From Ferruginibacter sp. (lineage in GTDB: Bacteria > Bacteroidota > Bacteroidia > Chitinophagales > Chitinophagaceae): a DNA stretch of 64,000 nucleotides. The stretch covers positions 62,001 to 126,000 of the forward strand of contig JACMLJ010000041.1 of the NCBI GenBank assembly GCA_014379625.1. Direction: 5' to 3'. The first letter of the stretch is position 1. Every line of letters begins with the position of its first letter. This document shows, in pieces, positions 44,613 to 53,597 of the stretch. Position numbers and translations under genes: made by a program. Under the pieces are notes generated by a model that was not told the DNA's origin, ran no database searches, and saw nothing but the letters and a program-made list of their open reading frames with translations.

Positions 44613-45785
44613 ATGCATAAGATCCAGGAGTTGATCCAAAAATATAATTCAGGCCAATGTACAACTGAAGAAAAGTTATTGCTGGAACAATGGTACCAGT
44701 TATTTGACTGGAATAATAAGAACATTTCTATTCCGGAAGGTAATATGGAGGACCTGAAAAAAGAAGTTTGGTGCGCCTTGCAAAAAAATACCATACCCGC
44801 ATCCAGGAAACACCATCTGCCTTCATCTTCTGAACCGGCGGCATTACTAAAGTGGTGGCATTATGGTTCCGCCGCCGCAATAATTACTACCATACTTATA
44901 TTGGGATTGTTTAGATCCCAACCTAAAAAAGCAATCATTTCGGCGAATCGTATTGAAAAAACTGCTGAAGTAAATAAAGTAATATTACCTGGTACAAGTA
45001 AAGCGCAATTGCTACTGGCGAACGGAAGCATACTATCACTTGATTCGGCGCGTAGCATGCAGTTAAAAGAAGAGGATGGCACCCGTATTAATAAGCAGGC
45101 CGGAAAATTAATATACACGGACGGTACTTCAGGCAACGGGAAAGTTCTTTTCAATACCTTATCTACACCGAGGGGCGGCGAATACCAGCTGGGATTGCCG
45201 GATGGCAGTAAAGTATGGCTGAACGCGGCTTCGTCTATAAAGTTTCCGACCCATTTTGAGGGTAAACAAAGAACTGTTTTTTTACACGGTGAAGCATATT
45301 TTGAAGTGGCTAAAATTAAGGGTATGCCCTTCCAGGTAAAACTGGATAATGACATGGTGGTAGAAGTAGTGGGTACACATTTTAATATTATGGGGTATAA
45401 CGATGAAAGAGAAATAAAAACAACATTGGAAGAGGGTATTGTTAAAGTGACCAATCAAAACAAAACTGTTCTTTTATCCCCTTCTCAACAGGCAATCATT
45501 AAAAGGAATTACCAGGGCTTAACAATAAGTGATGCAGATGTAGCAAAAGCACTGGCCTGGAAAAACGGCATGATTGAATTTGATGGAGATGACCTGCCAT
45601 ATATTATGCGCCAGTTAAGCCGCTGGTACGATGTAGATATCTCTTTTACAAATGATATTCCAAAAGGAACTTATAAAGGCGCCATTCGCCGTCAGTCGCC
45701 ATTATCAAACATTTTAGAGATATTGAAATTAGCTGGTGTAAAATTTAAAATCGAGGAAAAAAAATTAACGGTAACCGGGGGCTAA
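44613..45785 (+). CDS. FecR-family anti-sigma factor
   Basis: An inner-membrane protein that holds the ECF sigma in check and receives the signal from the STN domain of the SusC. Seen: a cytoplasmic N-terminal segment (1-80) for sigma binding, one membrane helix (about 82-100), a periplasmic FecR domain (about 180-280; TPRGGEYQLGLPDGSKVWLN, HGEAYFEVAK, THFNIMGY) and a C-terminal DUF4974-type domain (about 320-388; LPYIMRQLSRWYDVDISF) that probably contacts the transporter. At 390 residues it is full length. A 9-bp hairpin separates it from the SusC gene. Confidence 0.95.
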   Translation: MHKIQELIQKYNSGQCTTEEKLLLEQWYQLFDWNNKNISIPEGNMEDLKKEVWCALQKNTIPASRKHHLPSSSEPAALLKWWHYGSAAAIITTILILGLFRSQPKKAIISANRIEKTAEVNKVILPGTSKAQLLLANGSILSLDSARSMQLKEEDGTRINKQAGKLIYTDGTSGNGKVLFNTLSTPRGGEYQLGLPDGSKVWLNAASSIKFPTHFEGKQRTVFLHGEAYFEVAKIKGMPFQVKLDNDMVVEVVGTHFNIMGYNDEREIKTTLEEGIVKVTNQNKTVLLSPSQQAIIKRNYQGLTISDADVAKALAWKNGMIEFDGDDLPYIMRQLSRWYDVDISFTNDIPKGTYKGAIRRQSPLSNILEILKLAGVKFKIEEKKLTVTGG

Positions 45786-45835
45786 AAAAAATGCCCAACC
45801 GGGAAATATTGATTAAACATGTTTGCTAATGAAAA

Positions 45836-45859
45836 GCGGGAACGCTGTCACGTTCCCGC
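45836..45859 (+). terminator. Strong hairpin between FecR and SusC genes
   Basis: A perfect 9-bp stem, GCGGGAACG/CGTTCCCGC, with a 6-base loop lies about 50 bases past the FecR stop. There is no downstream T-tract. It may partly end the regulatory transcript, so that the SusC/SusD pair depends on its own sigma-driven promoter in 45860-45931, or it may protect the SusC message. Confidence 0.5.
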
Positions 45860-45931
45860 CATAAAGATTTGGTAAAACATGCATTTATAACGTAGTAACA
45901 CATATTGTTTAACCAAAAACTTAACAAAGCT

Positions 45932-48900
45932 ATGCAAATTTACCAGACCCGCAAGTGGTCGCACCGGTTGCTGCCACCTGTATTAATTATCAGGATCATG
46001 AAACTAACTGCAGTTTTTTTATTTGCCCTGACAATCAATGTAAGTGCAAACGGATATTCACAGGATATCACGTTAAGACTATCCGACACACCCCTCGAAA
46101 AAGTATTGAATGAAATACGAAAACAAACGGGATATGCTTTTTTTTACAAAACCGACTTATTGAAAGACATTCCCAAAATTAAAGTAAAAGTTAAGCATGC
46201 CAGTATTGAAGAAACAATGAAGATTTGCCTTTCCGATCTTCCCCTTAGTTATTCGATCATCGACAAAACGATTGTACTTAGTGCAAAAATAACCCGTCCC
46301 GAAGAAAAAATAGAGGAAGAAACCCCGCTTGCCGATATTAAAGTGACCGGTGAAATAAAGACGGAGGCAGGATTACCCTTAGCCGGTGCTTCTGTAAAAC
46401 TGAAAGGATCTACGCTCGGAACAAGCACAGACGTCAATGGAAGGTTTACACTCAGCATACCTGCAGCCGGGGGCATTTTAGAAATTTCTTTTGTTGGGTA
46501 CAATCCTTATGAGATCGCAGTAAAAAAAGACCTGCAACTGAGCATTGCACTGAAACAAAAGGATTCCCGTGTTGAGGAAGTGGTAGTAATAGGTTATGGA
46601 ACTGTAAAAAGGACCGATCTGACCGGCGCTGTTTCTTCAGTTTCGGCAGAAAAAGTTACCCAGGTAAAAGGCGTATCCACTTTGGCACAGGCGCTGCAGG
46701 GCCAGGCTGCCGGCGTACAGGTTATTCAGCGTTCGGGCCAGCCCGGTGAAGGGGTGTCTATTAAAATACGCGGGACCAATTCAATACAGGCAGGTAATGA
46801 CCCACTATATGTAGTAGACGGGCTTCCATTGGATTTTTTAAGTGCCCAACTCAACCCTGCTGATATTGAGAGTATTGAAGTGCTGAAAGATGCATCTTCT
46901 ACTGCCATATATGGGTCTAGGGGCGCAAATGGCGTGATCATGATCACCACAAAAAAGGGGAAGGAGGGTAAATCGAGGGTTAGCTATAATGGCTATTATG
47001 GCACCCAGTCGTTGCGCAAAAAAGTAGACCTTATCAATGCAAGGGAATATGCCAACCTGCAAAATGAAGTGGCCGTGAATGATGGACAGCCGCTTAAGTG
47101 GACACCCGCACAAATAGATTCCCTGGCCCCGAAGGGAATTGACTGGCAGGACCTGATATATAGAAATGCACCCGTTCAAAACCACGACCTTTCTGTTTCA
47201 GGTGGTAGCGCAGGCACTAAGTTCTATACCTCTTTTGGTTATTTCGACCAGGATGGTATCATTGAAAGCTCCTATTTCAAAAGGTTCTCTTTCAGGGGTA
47301 ACCTGGAGCAAAAGATCAATGAAAAATTAACTTCCAATATCAGCCTTTCCCTGCAACAGTCCAACTATTTCCAGAATAATTATTTTAATGCAGATGGTGG
47401 TGGTGGTGTGCCTTTTACAACCATGGTAATGCCCCCCACACAACCTATATACGATGCCAATGGAAGGTATAGTGTTTTTACCGGGGTACCCTGGGGACAA
47501 ACCAATCCTTATGGTATATCGAAAGAAGAATACAGGCCTAACAAAGCGTTAAGACTTATAGGAAATGTAACCCTTTCCTATGCCATCGTTAAGGGATTAA
47601 AATTAAAACTTAGTGCCGGGATAGATAATAACCGGAGTACTACAGATTACTATGCACCTAGTACCTTAAGTCTTTACAATGGCGGCGGCGCTTTCAAAAA
47701 CCTGAGTAATTCCTCTACTTTTGTAAATGAAAACCTGCTGAATTATAACACCAACTTTAATAAACATACCATTGATGCGGTAGCCGGTATAACTTACCAG
47801 AGCAGTAAATCTGAGAACCTGAACAGTGGTACTTTCAGCGGGTTCCTCACCGATATTTACCGGAACAACAATCTTGCCGCGGCTACTGTTAAACCAACGA
47901 ATACCAATTCGGGCTACAGTGATAATAAGTTGATCTCTTATCTTGGCCGGGTGAACTATACTTTTGCGGGTAAATACCTGCTAACATTAACCGGCAGGGT
48001 TGATGGTTCATCAAAGTTTACAAAAAATGATAAGTATGCCTTCTTTCCTTCAGGTGCTGTTGGCTGGAGGGTTTCGGAAGAGTCTTTCATGCAAAGTGTA
48101 AAGGCTGTTTCCAACCTGAAACTGAGGGCAAGTTTTGGCGTATCCGGCAACCAGGCTATCGGCCCTTACCAGTCATTAGGCCGGCTTGGCACCCAAAATG
48201 TCACTTTCAACAATAACGCAACTACCACCTATCTTTCGAGCCAACTGGAAAACGGGACACTTAAATGGGAAGAGACCAGCCAACTGGACCTGGGGATCGA
48301 CCTTGGCCTGTTTAACGAAAGGCTGCAATTGACTGCGGATTACTATGATAAAAAAACAACCGATCTTTTGCTGGACGTGAGCCTGCCCGGGAACACCGGT
48401 TATACCAGTATATTGAAAAACCTTGGAGCAACCGGTAATAAGGGCTTTGAATTCCTGTTAAATGGCAGGATACTTACCGGCAGGCCTTTAACATGGTCTT
48501 CAACTCTGACTTTTACCAGTAACAAGACCAGGCTGATCGATCTTGGGAAAGATGCCCAGGGCAAACCCATTATCTACAAGGAAGTAGGAAGTGGCGGAAA
48601 TTGGTTCCCGATGATCCTGGGCAATTCGATGCAGCAGTTGTTTGGGTATAAAGTGATCGGCGTTTACCAGACAGATGCAGAGGCGATAAAAAATGGCGAA
48701 CCGACCAAAAAAGCCGGCAATTATAAATTCCAGGACACTGACGGAAGTGGTGTGGTGGATGGAAATGACCGTATCGTACTCACCCGTTTTGAGCCGAAGT
48801 TTACCTACGGTTTTAATAATAATTTTACCTTCAATAACTTCAACCTTTCCTTCCTGATAGTAGGTTCTTATGGTAATGATATTTCCAACGAGTTCCGTAA

Positions 48901-49294
48901 ATACAATATTACCCTCAATGGTAAATGGACGCCATCCAGGGAAGCCTATAATAACCGCTGGGTATCTGGCAAGGGGGTAAATATGTTTGATAAACCCAGC
49001 GCCAATAGCGGCAATGATATCAGGGATTATGCCAGCAGCCTGTGGTTGGAAGATGGTAGTTATTTACGGGTAAGGGATATAACCCTCGCTTATGATTTTA
49101 CCCCTGCACTGGTTAAACGGTTAAAAATTTCCTCCCTGCAGTTGTATATCAGTGCGCAGAACCTGATCACCATCACCAATTATTCGGGGTACGATCCGGA
49201 AGTCGCCAATTCATCAGCTACTATCAATGGATGGGACCGGGGAAATTATCCTTCCACAAAATCAATTACAGGTGGAGTTAAAGTTAATTTTTGA
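45932..49294 (+). CDS. SusC-type TonB-dependent transporter with N-terminal STN signalling domain
   Basis: An outer-membrane importer that also signals to FecR. Seen: a long basic leader and hydrophobic signal ending SANGYSQ (about 1-44), a secretin/TonB short N-terminal (STN) domain (about 45-115; LSDTPLEKVLNEIRKQTGYA), a carboxypeptidase-regulatory-like domain (about 140-215), the TonB-box-like EEVVVIGYGTVKRTDLTG, a plug domain with IRGTNSIQAGNDPLYVVDG and VLKDASSTAIYGSRGANG, and a barrel ending TGGVKVNF. I start at ATG 45932; an upstream in-frame ATG at 45905 adds nine residues with no family support. It is the only SusC here with an STN domain, which ties it to the adjacent sigma/anti-sigma pair. 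Confidence 0.95.
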   Translation: MQIYQTRKWSHRLLPPVLIIRIMKLTAVFLFALTINVSANGYSQDITLRLSDTPLEKVLNEIRKQTGYAFFYKTDLLKDIPKIKVKVKHASIEETMKICLSDLPLSYSIIDKTIVLSAKITRPEEKIEEETPLADIKVTGEIKTEAGLPLAGASVKLKGSTLGTSTDVNGRFTLSIPAAGGILEISFVGYNPYEIAVKKDLQLSIALKQKDSRVEEVVVIGYGTVKRTDLTGAVSSVSAEKVTQVKGVSTLAQALQGQAAGVQVIQRSGQPGEGVSIKIRGTNSIQAGNDPLYVVDGLPLDFLSAQLNPADIESIEVLKDASSTAIYGSRGANGVIMITTKKGKEGKSRVSYNGYYGTQSLRKKVDLINAREYANLQNEVAVNDGQPLKWTPAQIDSLAPKGIDWQDLIYRNAPVQNHDLSVSGGSAGTKFYTSFGYFDQDGIIESSYFKRFSFRGNLEQKINEKLTSNISLSLQQSNYFQNNYFNADGGGGVPFTTMVMPPTQPIYDANGRYSVFTGVPWGQTNPYGISKEEYRPNKALRLIGNVTLSYAIVKGLKLKLSAGIDNNRSTTDYYAPSTLSLYNGGGAFKNLSNSSTFVNENLLNYNTNFNKHTIDAVAGITYQSSKSENLNSGTFSGFLTDIYRNNNLAAATVKPTNTNSGYSDNKLISYLGRVNYTFAGKYLLTLTGRVDGSSKFTKNDKYAFFPSGAVGWRVSEESFMQSVKAVSNLKLRASFGVSGNQAIGPYQSLGRLGTQNVTFNNNATTTYLSSQLENGTLKWEETSQLDLGIDLGLFNERLQLTADYYDKKTTDLLLDVSLPGNTGYTSILKNLGATGNKGFEFLLNGRILTGRPLTWSSTLTFTSNKTRLIDLGKDAQGKPIIYKEVGSGGNWFPMILGNSMQQLFGYKVIGVYQTDAEAIKNGEPTKKAGNYKFQDTDGSGVVDGNDRIVLTRFEPKFTYGFNNNFTFNNFNLSFLIVGSYGNDISNEFRKYNITLNGKWTPSREAYNNRWVSGKGVNMFDKPSANSGNDIRDYASSLWLEDGSYLRVRDITLAYDFTPALVKRLKISSLQLYISAQNLITITNYSGYDPEVANSSATINGWDRGNYPSTKSITGGVKVNF

Positions 49295-49312
49295 TTGCTA
49301 AAACTTATTTAT

Positions 49313-50773
49313 ATGAAAAAAATATTAATTATTATCACGCAGGCTATTCTCCTGGTTTGCTTTCTGACAGGTTGCAAGAAAGAATTAGAAGAAAACCCAA
49401 GAACGTTTGTTAACCCGGATGTATTTTATACCAGTTTTGCCAGTTATGACCTGACGGTAATGGGCGTTTACAGAACCATACCAAATACGTTGGGTTACAG
49501 TGGCTGGCTAACCCGGGAAAGCTTTAGCGATATTATTGGTACAGTATCCGGGGCTTACGAGCAGGGCCTGCCCGTTTATCAAAACAACCACCAGCCTTTT
49601 TTTTATAATGTAAGGGATCAGTGGAATAACCATTATTTTATAGTGAAAGATGCCAATTTTATCCTGAAGAAGCTGGAAGAATCAACTATTCTTTCAGCAA
49701 CACAGAAAAATGCGCTGATCGGTGAAGCCCGTTTTCTAAGAGCCTATGCTTATTTTAACCTGGTGCAACTGTATGGCGATGTGCCGCTCAGAACAACTGC
49801 ATTGGAGGATCTTTCAGAAGCAAATCTAAGGATACCGAGAAGCCCCCAGGCAGACGTGTATAAACTCATACTGGAAGACCTTGTTTTTGCGGAAGCCAAT
49901 TTACCGGATATTGCCCCAAAGGTTGGTCGTGTGTACAAGTTAGTGGCTACAGCCTATTTGGCAAAAGTATATTTAACGATGGCGGGTAACCCAATCAATC
50001 AAACCCAGTACTATACCAATGCAAGGGATAAAGCGCTGGCGGTGATCGGTTCCGGAAAATTTTTACTAAAGGATGACTATGCACAGGTATTTCACAATAC
50101 CGGCTACACTTCTGAAAGTATTTGGGAGCAAACCTATATCGTTGGAACTGGTGGCAATCCTTTAATGATAAATAGCGCCACTGCACCCGGGTATACTTAT
50201 ATTTTGACCCCTGCGCCATGGTTTATAACTAGTTTTCCGGTGGGTGACCAGCGGAAAGCATGGGGGGTAAAAGAGAATTATGCGGCACCCAGCGGAACAC
50301 TAGCCCCCTTCTTTACAAAATTTGTAAACCTTGCCTGGATAGATAACAGCACCATTACCGCCAATGCCGGCAGGTTAGATTACACCATTCCTTTTTTGCG
50401 CCTTGCAGAAATGTACCTTATTGCTGCCGAAGCGGAAAATGAGCTCAACGGGCCTACCGCAATAGCCTATCAAAACATCAATAAGATAAGATGGCGCGCA
50501 AGGGTAAATAAAGCAGACCCAACGAATGTTCCAGACCTTACGGGGCTTAGCAAAACCACTTTCAGGGATGCAGTACTCATGGAAAGAAAATGGGAGCTGC
50601 ACCTCGAAGGCAATACCTGGTACGATTTAAAACGTACAAATACTTTGAGCAGGATTCAAACAGTAAGGGGAGCTGCCCTTGTACGTCCCATTGGCGCTTA
50701 TAACAATACCTGGTACATACCAGACCTGGAAATTCAAAATAATAATATACCTCAAAACCCGGCCTATCAATAG
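49313..50773 (+). CDS. SusD/RagB-family surface lipoprotein
   Basis: Binding partner of the STN-type SusC, starting 18 bases after its stop. The ATG at 49313 gives a clean lipoprotein signal with lipobox LTGC (cysteine at residue 21); an in-frame ATG six codons earlier does not improve it. Seen: GEARFLRAYAYFNLVQLYGD, RLAEMYLIAAEAENELNG, LMERKWELHLEGNTWYDLKR and the ending IPQNPAYQ. It is about 486 residues, shorter than the 560-590 residue SusDs of the minus-strand cassettes and from a different subgroup. A terminator-like hairpin follows. Confidence 0.95.
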   Translation: MKKILIIITQAILLVCFLTGCKKELEENPRTFVNPDVFYTSFASYDLTVMGVYRTIPNTLGYSGWLTRESFSDIIGTVSGAYEQGLPVYQNNHQPFFYNVRDQWNNHYFIVKDANFILKKLEESTILSATQKNALIGEARFLRAYAYFNLVQLYGDVPLRTTALEDLSEANLRIPRSPQADVYKLILEDLVFAEANLPDIAPKVGRVYKLVATAYLAKVYLTMAGNPINQTQYYTNARDKALAVIGSGKFLLKDDYAQVFHNTGYTSESIWEQTYIVGTGGNPLMINSATAPGYTYILTPAPWFITSFPVGDQRKAWGVKENYAAPSGTLAPFFTKFVNLAWIDNSTITANAGRLDYTIPFLRLAEMYLIAAEAENELNGPTAIAYQNINKIRWRARVNKADPTNVPDLTGLSKTTFRDAVLMERKWELHLEGNTWYDLKRTNTLSRIQTVRGAALVRPIGAYNNTWYIPDLEIQNNNIPQNPAYQ

Positions 50774-50801
50774 TTTCACTTAGCAGTTATGAATACAATA
50801 A

Positions 50802-50828
50802 ACTGCCCCGTATTCTTACGGGGCGGTT
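50802..50828 (+). terminator. Terminator-like hairpin after the SusC/SusD pair
   Basis: ACTGCCCCGTA-TTCT-TACGGGGCGGT forms an 11-bp stem with one mismatch, about 30 bases past the SusD stop, followed by TTAATTTC. It fits the 3' end of the sigma-regulated transcript. Confidence 0.6.
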
Positions 50829-50967
50829 AATTTCAATCCGGTATAATTCAATTTTTTATTGCTCATCATTCACTATTCATATTCAAACTCGCTGATTGAG
50901 ATCTGTAAATATTGGCCGGGATGGAAAAATATCCACTTCAACCTTTAACTTTTGGAAAAATTAAATA

Positions 50968-51002
50968 AAACCGTTGGCAAATAAATAATTAATAAACGGT
51001 TT
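50968..51002 (+). promoter_or_regulatory. Inverted repeat upstream of the beta-helix gene, possible operator
   Basis: AAACCGTT and AACGGTTT flank 19 AT-rich bases, ending 30 bases before the ATG at 51032. The spacing of two turns is typical of a dimeric regulator site. No TAnnTTTG box accompanies it. Confidence 0.3.
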
Positions 51003-51031
51003 CGGCCAGCTATAACAATATTGAAACTACT

Positions 51032-53383
51032 ATGATAAAGAAAACTTTTTTAGTAATTATTCTTCTGCAGCCTTTTTTATTTTGCAGCGCGCAGAAAAAA
51101 ATTTACATCGCCATAAATGGCAATGATAATAATACCGGAACCGTTTTGAAGCCACTAAAAACGCTGCACGCAGGACTGGCTAAAGTAGCCACAGCTAATG
51201 AAAACAAAGTGAACATCTATTTGCGTGCGGGTAAATATGCGCCGTCGGAAACCATTGAGATCACACCGGCTCTCCTGAACAACCATCCGCTTGAAATTGC
51301 TGCTTATACTAATGAAACAGTTGTTATCAGCGGAGCCAAAAAAATTACTCCTCAATGGAAGCCCTATACAAAAGAAATGGTACAGGCTTCCATTGGCAGG
51401 GGACTTACTATTGACCGGTTATTTTGTAATGGCAAACTATTGCCAATGGCCCGCTACCCAAATTTTGACAGCGCTGCCCACTTTTTTAATGGCACGGCTG
51501 CTGATGCCATTAGCCCGCAACGCGTAAAAGGCTGGGCACAGCCCAAAGACGGCTATGTGCATGCATTACACCAGGCCGAATGGGGCGATTTTCATTACCG
51601 CATTACAGGCAAAACCGAAAAAGACAGTTTGCTCCTTGAAGGCGGATGGCAAAACAATCGTCCTGCACCCATGCACAGGGAGCATCGTTTTGTAGAAAAT
51701 ATTTTTGAAGAACTGGATGCACCGGGCGAATGGTTTTATAATGAAGGTTTGGGCATTTTATATTTTTATCCAATAAAAGGAATGGATGTAAAAACGGCTT
51801 TGTTTGAAATATCTGTACTCAACGACATCATCCGTATAAAAGGCAGCGAACAGTTGCCCGCCGAAAACGTCACCATAAAAGGTATCATATTTACAGGTAC
51901 CAACCGTACTTTCATGCTCACCAAAGAGCCCCTGTTACGCAGCGACTGGACCATTTACCGGGGTGGCGCCTTACTAACCGAAGGTGCAAAGAACATCAAC
52001 ATCAGCAACTGCATTTTCGCTGATTTGGGCGGGCATGCGGTTTTTGTAAGTAAATACAACCGCAAGGTGAGCATTGCGCATAATTATATCCATCATATTG
52101 GGGGAAACCCTATCGCATTTGTAGGCGATACCGCAGCCGTGCGTTCCCCGGCTTTTCGTTATGAAGACTTTGTTGCCATTAATAAAATGGACATGGTACC
52201 AGGCCCTAAAACCAATAACTACCCTGCGGCATGTACCGCTTACGATAATCTTGTTCATACGATTGGAACGATAGAAAAACAGGTGGCCGGGGTGCAGATC
52301 AGTATGGCGATGGATATAACCGTAAGCCGCAATACTATTTACGATGTGCCCCGTTCGGGTATTAATATTGGCGACGGATGCTGGGGAGGCCATATGGTAG
52401 AGTTCAATGACGTTTTTAACACGGTGTTAGAAACCGGGGATCACGGAGCGTTCAATTCTTGGGGGCGTGACCGCTACTGGCTGCCGGGCATCAATGATGT
52501 AAATGCACTGGTAGAAAAATATCCTGACCTGCCTTTATTAGATGTAATTAAACCGATTACCCTCCGAAACAACCGTTTTTTTTGCGAACATGGCTGGGAC
52601 ATTGACCTGGACGATGGCAGCAGCAATTACCGCATTTATAATAATCTATGCCTGAATGGGGGGTTAAAACTCCGTGAAGGTTATTACCGCACTGTGGAAA
52701 ACAATATCCTGGTGAATAATACTTTTCACCCACATGTATGGTACGCCAAAAGCATGGATGTGTTTGCGCATAATATCGTAACAACCGATTATGCGCCAAT
52801 AAGGGTACCCGTTTGGGGCAAACAGGTGGACAGTAATTTTTTTATACAGAAAACTGCCCTCGCATCGGCACAGAAAAATAAAACAGACCTCCATAGCCTG
52901 CAGGGCGATCCTGAATTTGTACAGGATGCAACAGGTAATTTTAATGTTAAGCCTTCATCAAAAGCATTAATAATCGGGTTTAAGAACTTCCCAATAAATG
53001 AATTTGGTGTGGTCAGTCCGTTCTTAAGGAAAATTGCATTGAAGCCAGCAATTACAGGTATCAGAACATTAGAACCGGGACGGAAAGGAACTACTACCGA
53101 ATGGCTGGGCGCTGTCATCAAAAATGTAGAAACCCTGGGTGAACAATCTGCCTCCGGCCTGCCCGATAAGGAAGGCGTGTTGATAGTTAAGGTTAACCCG
53201 GGCAGCCTGGCAGAAAAAAGTGGGTTGGAGGCAGGTGATGTAATCCGCATGATCAATGGAAAGCAGGTTGCAAATGTGGCTGAAATGCTGAACAGCCTGC
53301 AAACGATCATGTGGCAGGGCGGCGCGCAGGCCAATATTTTACACAACCAGCAATCTAAGGATTTAAGGGTCCGGTTGAAGTAA
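51032..53383 (+). CDS. Right-handed beta-helix protein, GH141-like, with C-terminal PDZ domain
   Basis: Exported protein (signal peptide about 1-20, LFCSAQ). Residues about 25-640 form a parallel beta-helix: KKIYIAINGNDNNTGTVLKPLKT start, YLRAGKYAPSETIEI, then many coils of the N-I-S-N / N-N-x-x-x type. It resembles GH141, a beta-helix family with fucosidase and xylanase members, including an acidic cluster E467-T-G-D470-H followed by AFNSWGRDRYW and a DIDLDDGSSNY motif. I am confident of the fold, less of the family. The C-terminal part (about 690-783) is a PDZ domain with VKVNPGSLAEKSGLEAGDVI, unusual for a hydrolase. It is followed by a fucosidase-like enzyme and an SGNH esterase on the same strand. 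The function could be removal of fucose or another decoration. Confidence 0.8.
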   Translation: MIKKTFLVIILLQPFLFCSAQKKIYIAINGNDNNTGTVLKPLKTLHAGLAKVATANENKVNIYLRAGKYAPSETIEITPALLNNHPLEIAAYTNETVVISGAKKITPQWKPYTKEMVQASIGRGLTIDRLFCNGKLLPMARYPNFDSAAHFFNGTAADAISPQRVKGWAQPKDGYVHALHQAEWGDFHYRITGKTEKDSLLLEGGWQNNRPAPMHREHRFVENIFEELDAPGEWFYNEGLGILYFYPIKGMDVKTALFEISVLNDIIRIKGSEQLPAENVTIKGIIFTGTNRTFMLTKEPLLRSDWTIYRGGALLTEGAKNINISNCIFADLGGHAVFVSKYNRKVSIAHNYIHHIGGNPIAFVGDTAAVRSPAFRYEDFVAINKMDMVPGPKTNNYPAACTAYDNLVHTIGTIEKQVAGVQISMAMDITVSRNTIYDVPRSGINIGDGCWGGHMVEFNDVFNTVLETGDHGAFNSWGRDRYWLPGINDVNALVEKYPDLPLLDVIKPITLRNNRFFCEHGWDIDLDDGSSNYRIYNNLCLNGGLKLREGYYRTVENNILVNNTFHPHVWYAKSMDVFAHNIVTTDYAPIRVPVWGKQVDSNFFIQKTALASAQKNKTDLHSLQGDPEFVQDATGNFNVKPSSKALIIGFKNFPINEFGVVSPFLRKIALKPAITGIRTLEPGRKGTTTEWLGAVIKNVETLGEQSASGLPDKEGVLIVKVNPGSLAEKSGLEAGDVIRMINGKQVANVAEMLNSLQTIMWQGGAQANILHNQQSKDLRVRLK

Positions 53384-53597
53384 TGTGGGGCCACGTTAGT
53401 TATGCATTTATTAAAGCCCTCCATATTAACGGATAAAATAGCTGAGCGGCCAATCCTGTGCTGCGTCTATATCTTGCTCCGGCCAGTTAAAACTGGGTAA
53501 TTTTTTTAGTTTTTATCCCTGCGCAAAAATGTTGATAATTATGAAACGATACCAATACATTCTAAATCAGCTATTAAAAAAAACTAAAAATACAGCC

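Noticed and set aside
44861..45454. Open frame of 197 codons on the minus strand
   Set aside because: Fully antisense to the FecR gene, serine/proline-rich mirror sequence, no family features.
52789..53424. Open frame of 211 codons on the minus strand
   Set aside because: Antisense to the PDZ-carrying beta-helix gene; its sequence is explained by the complementary codons of that gene.
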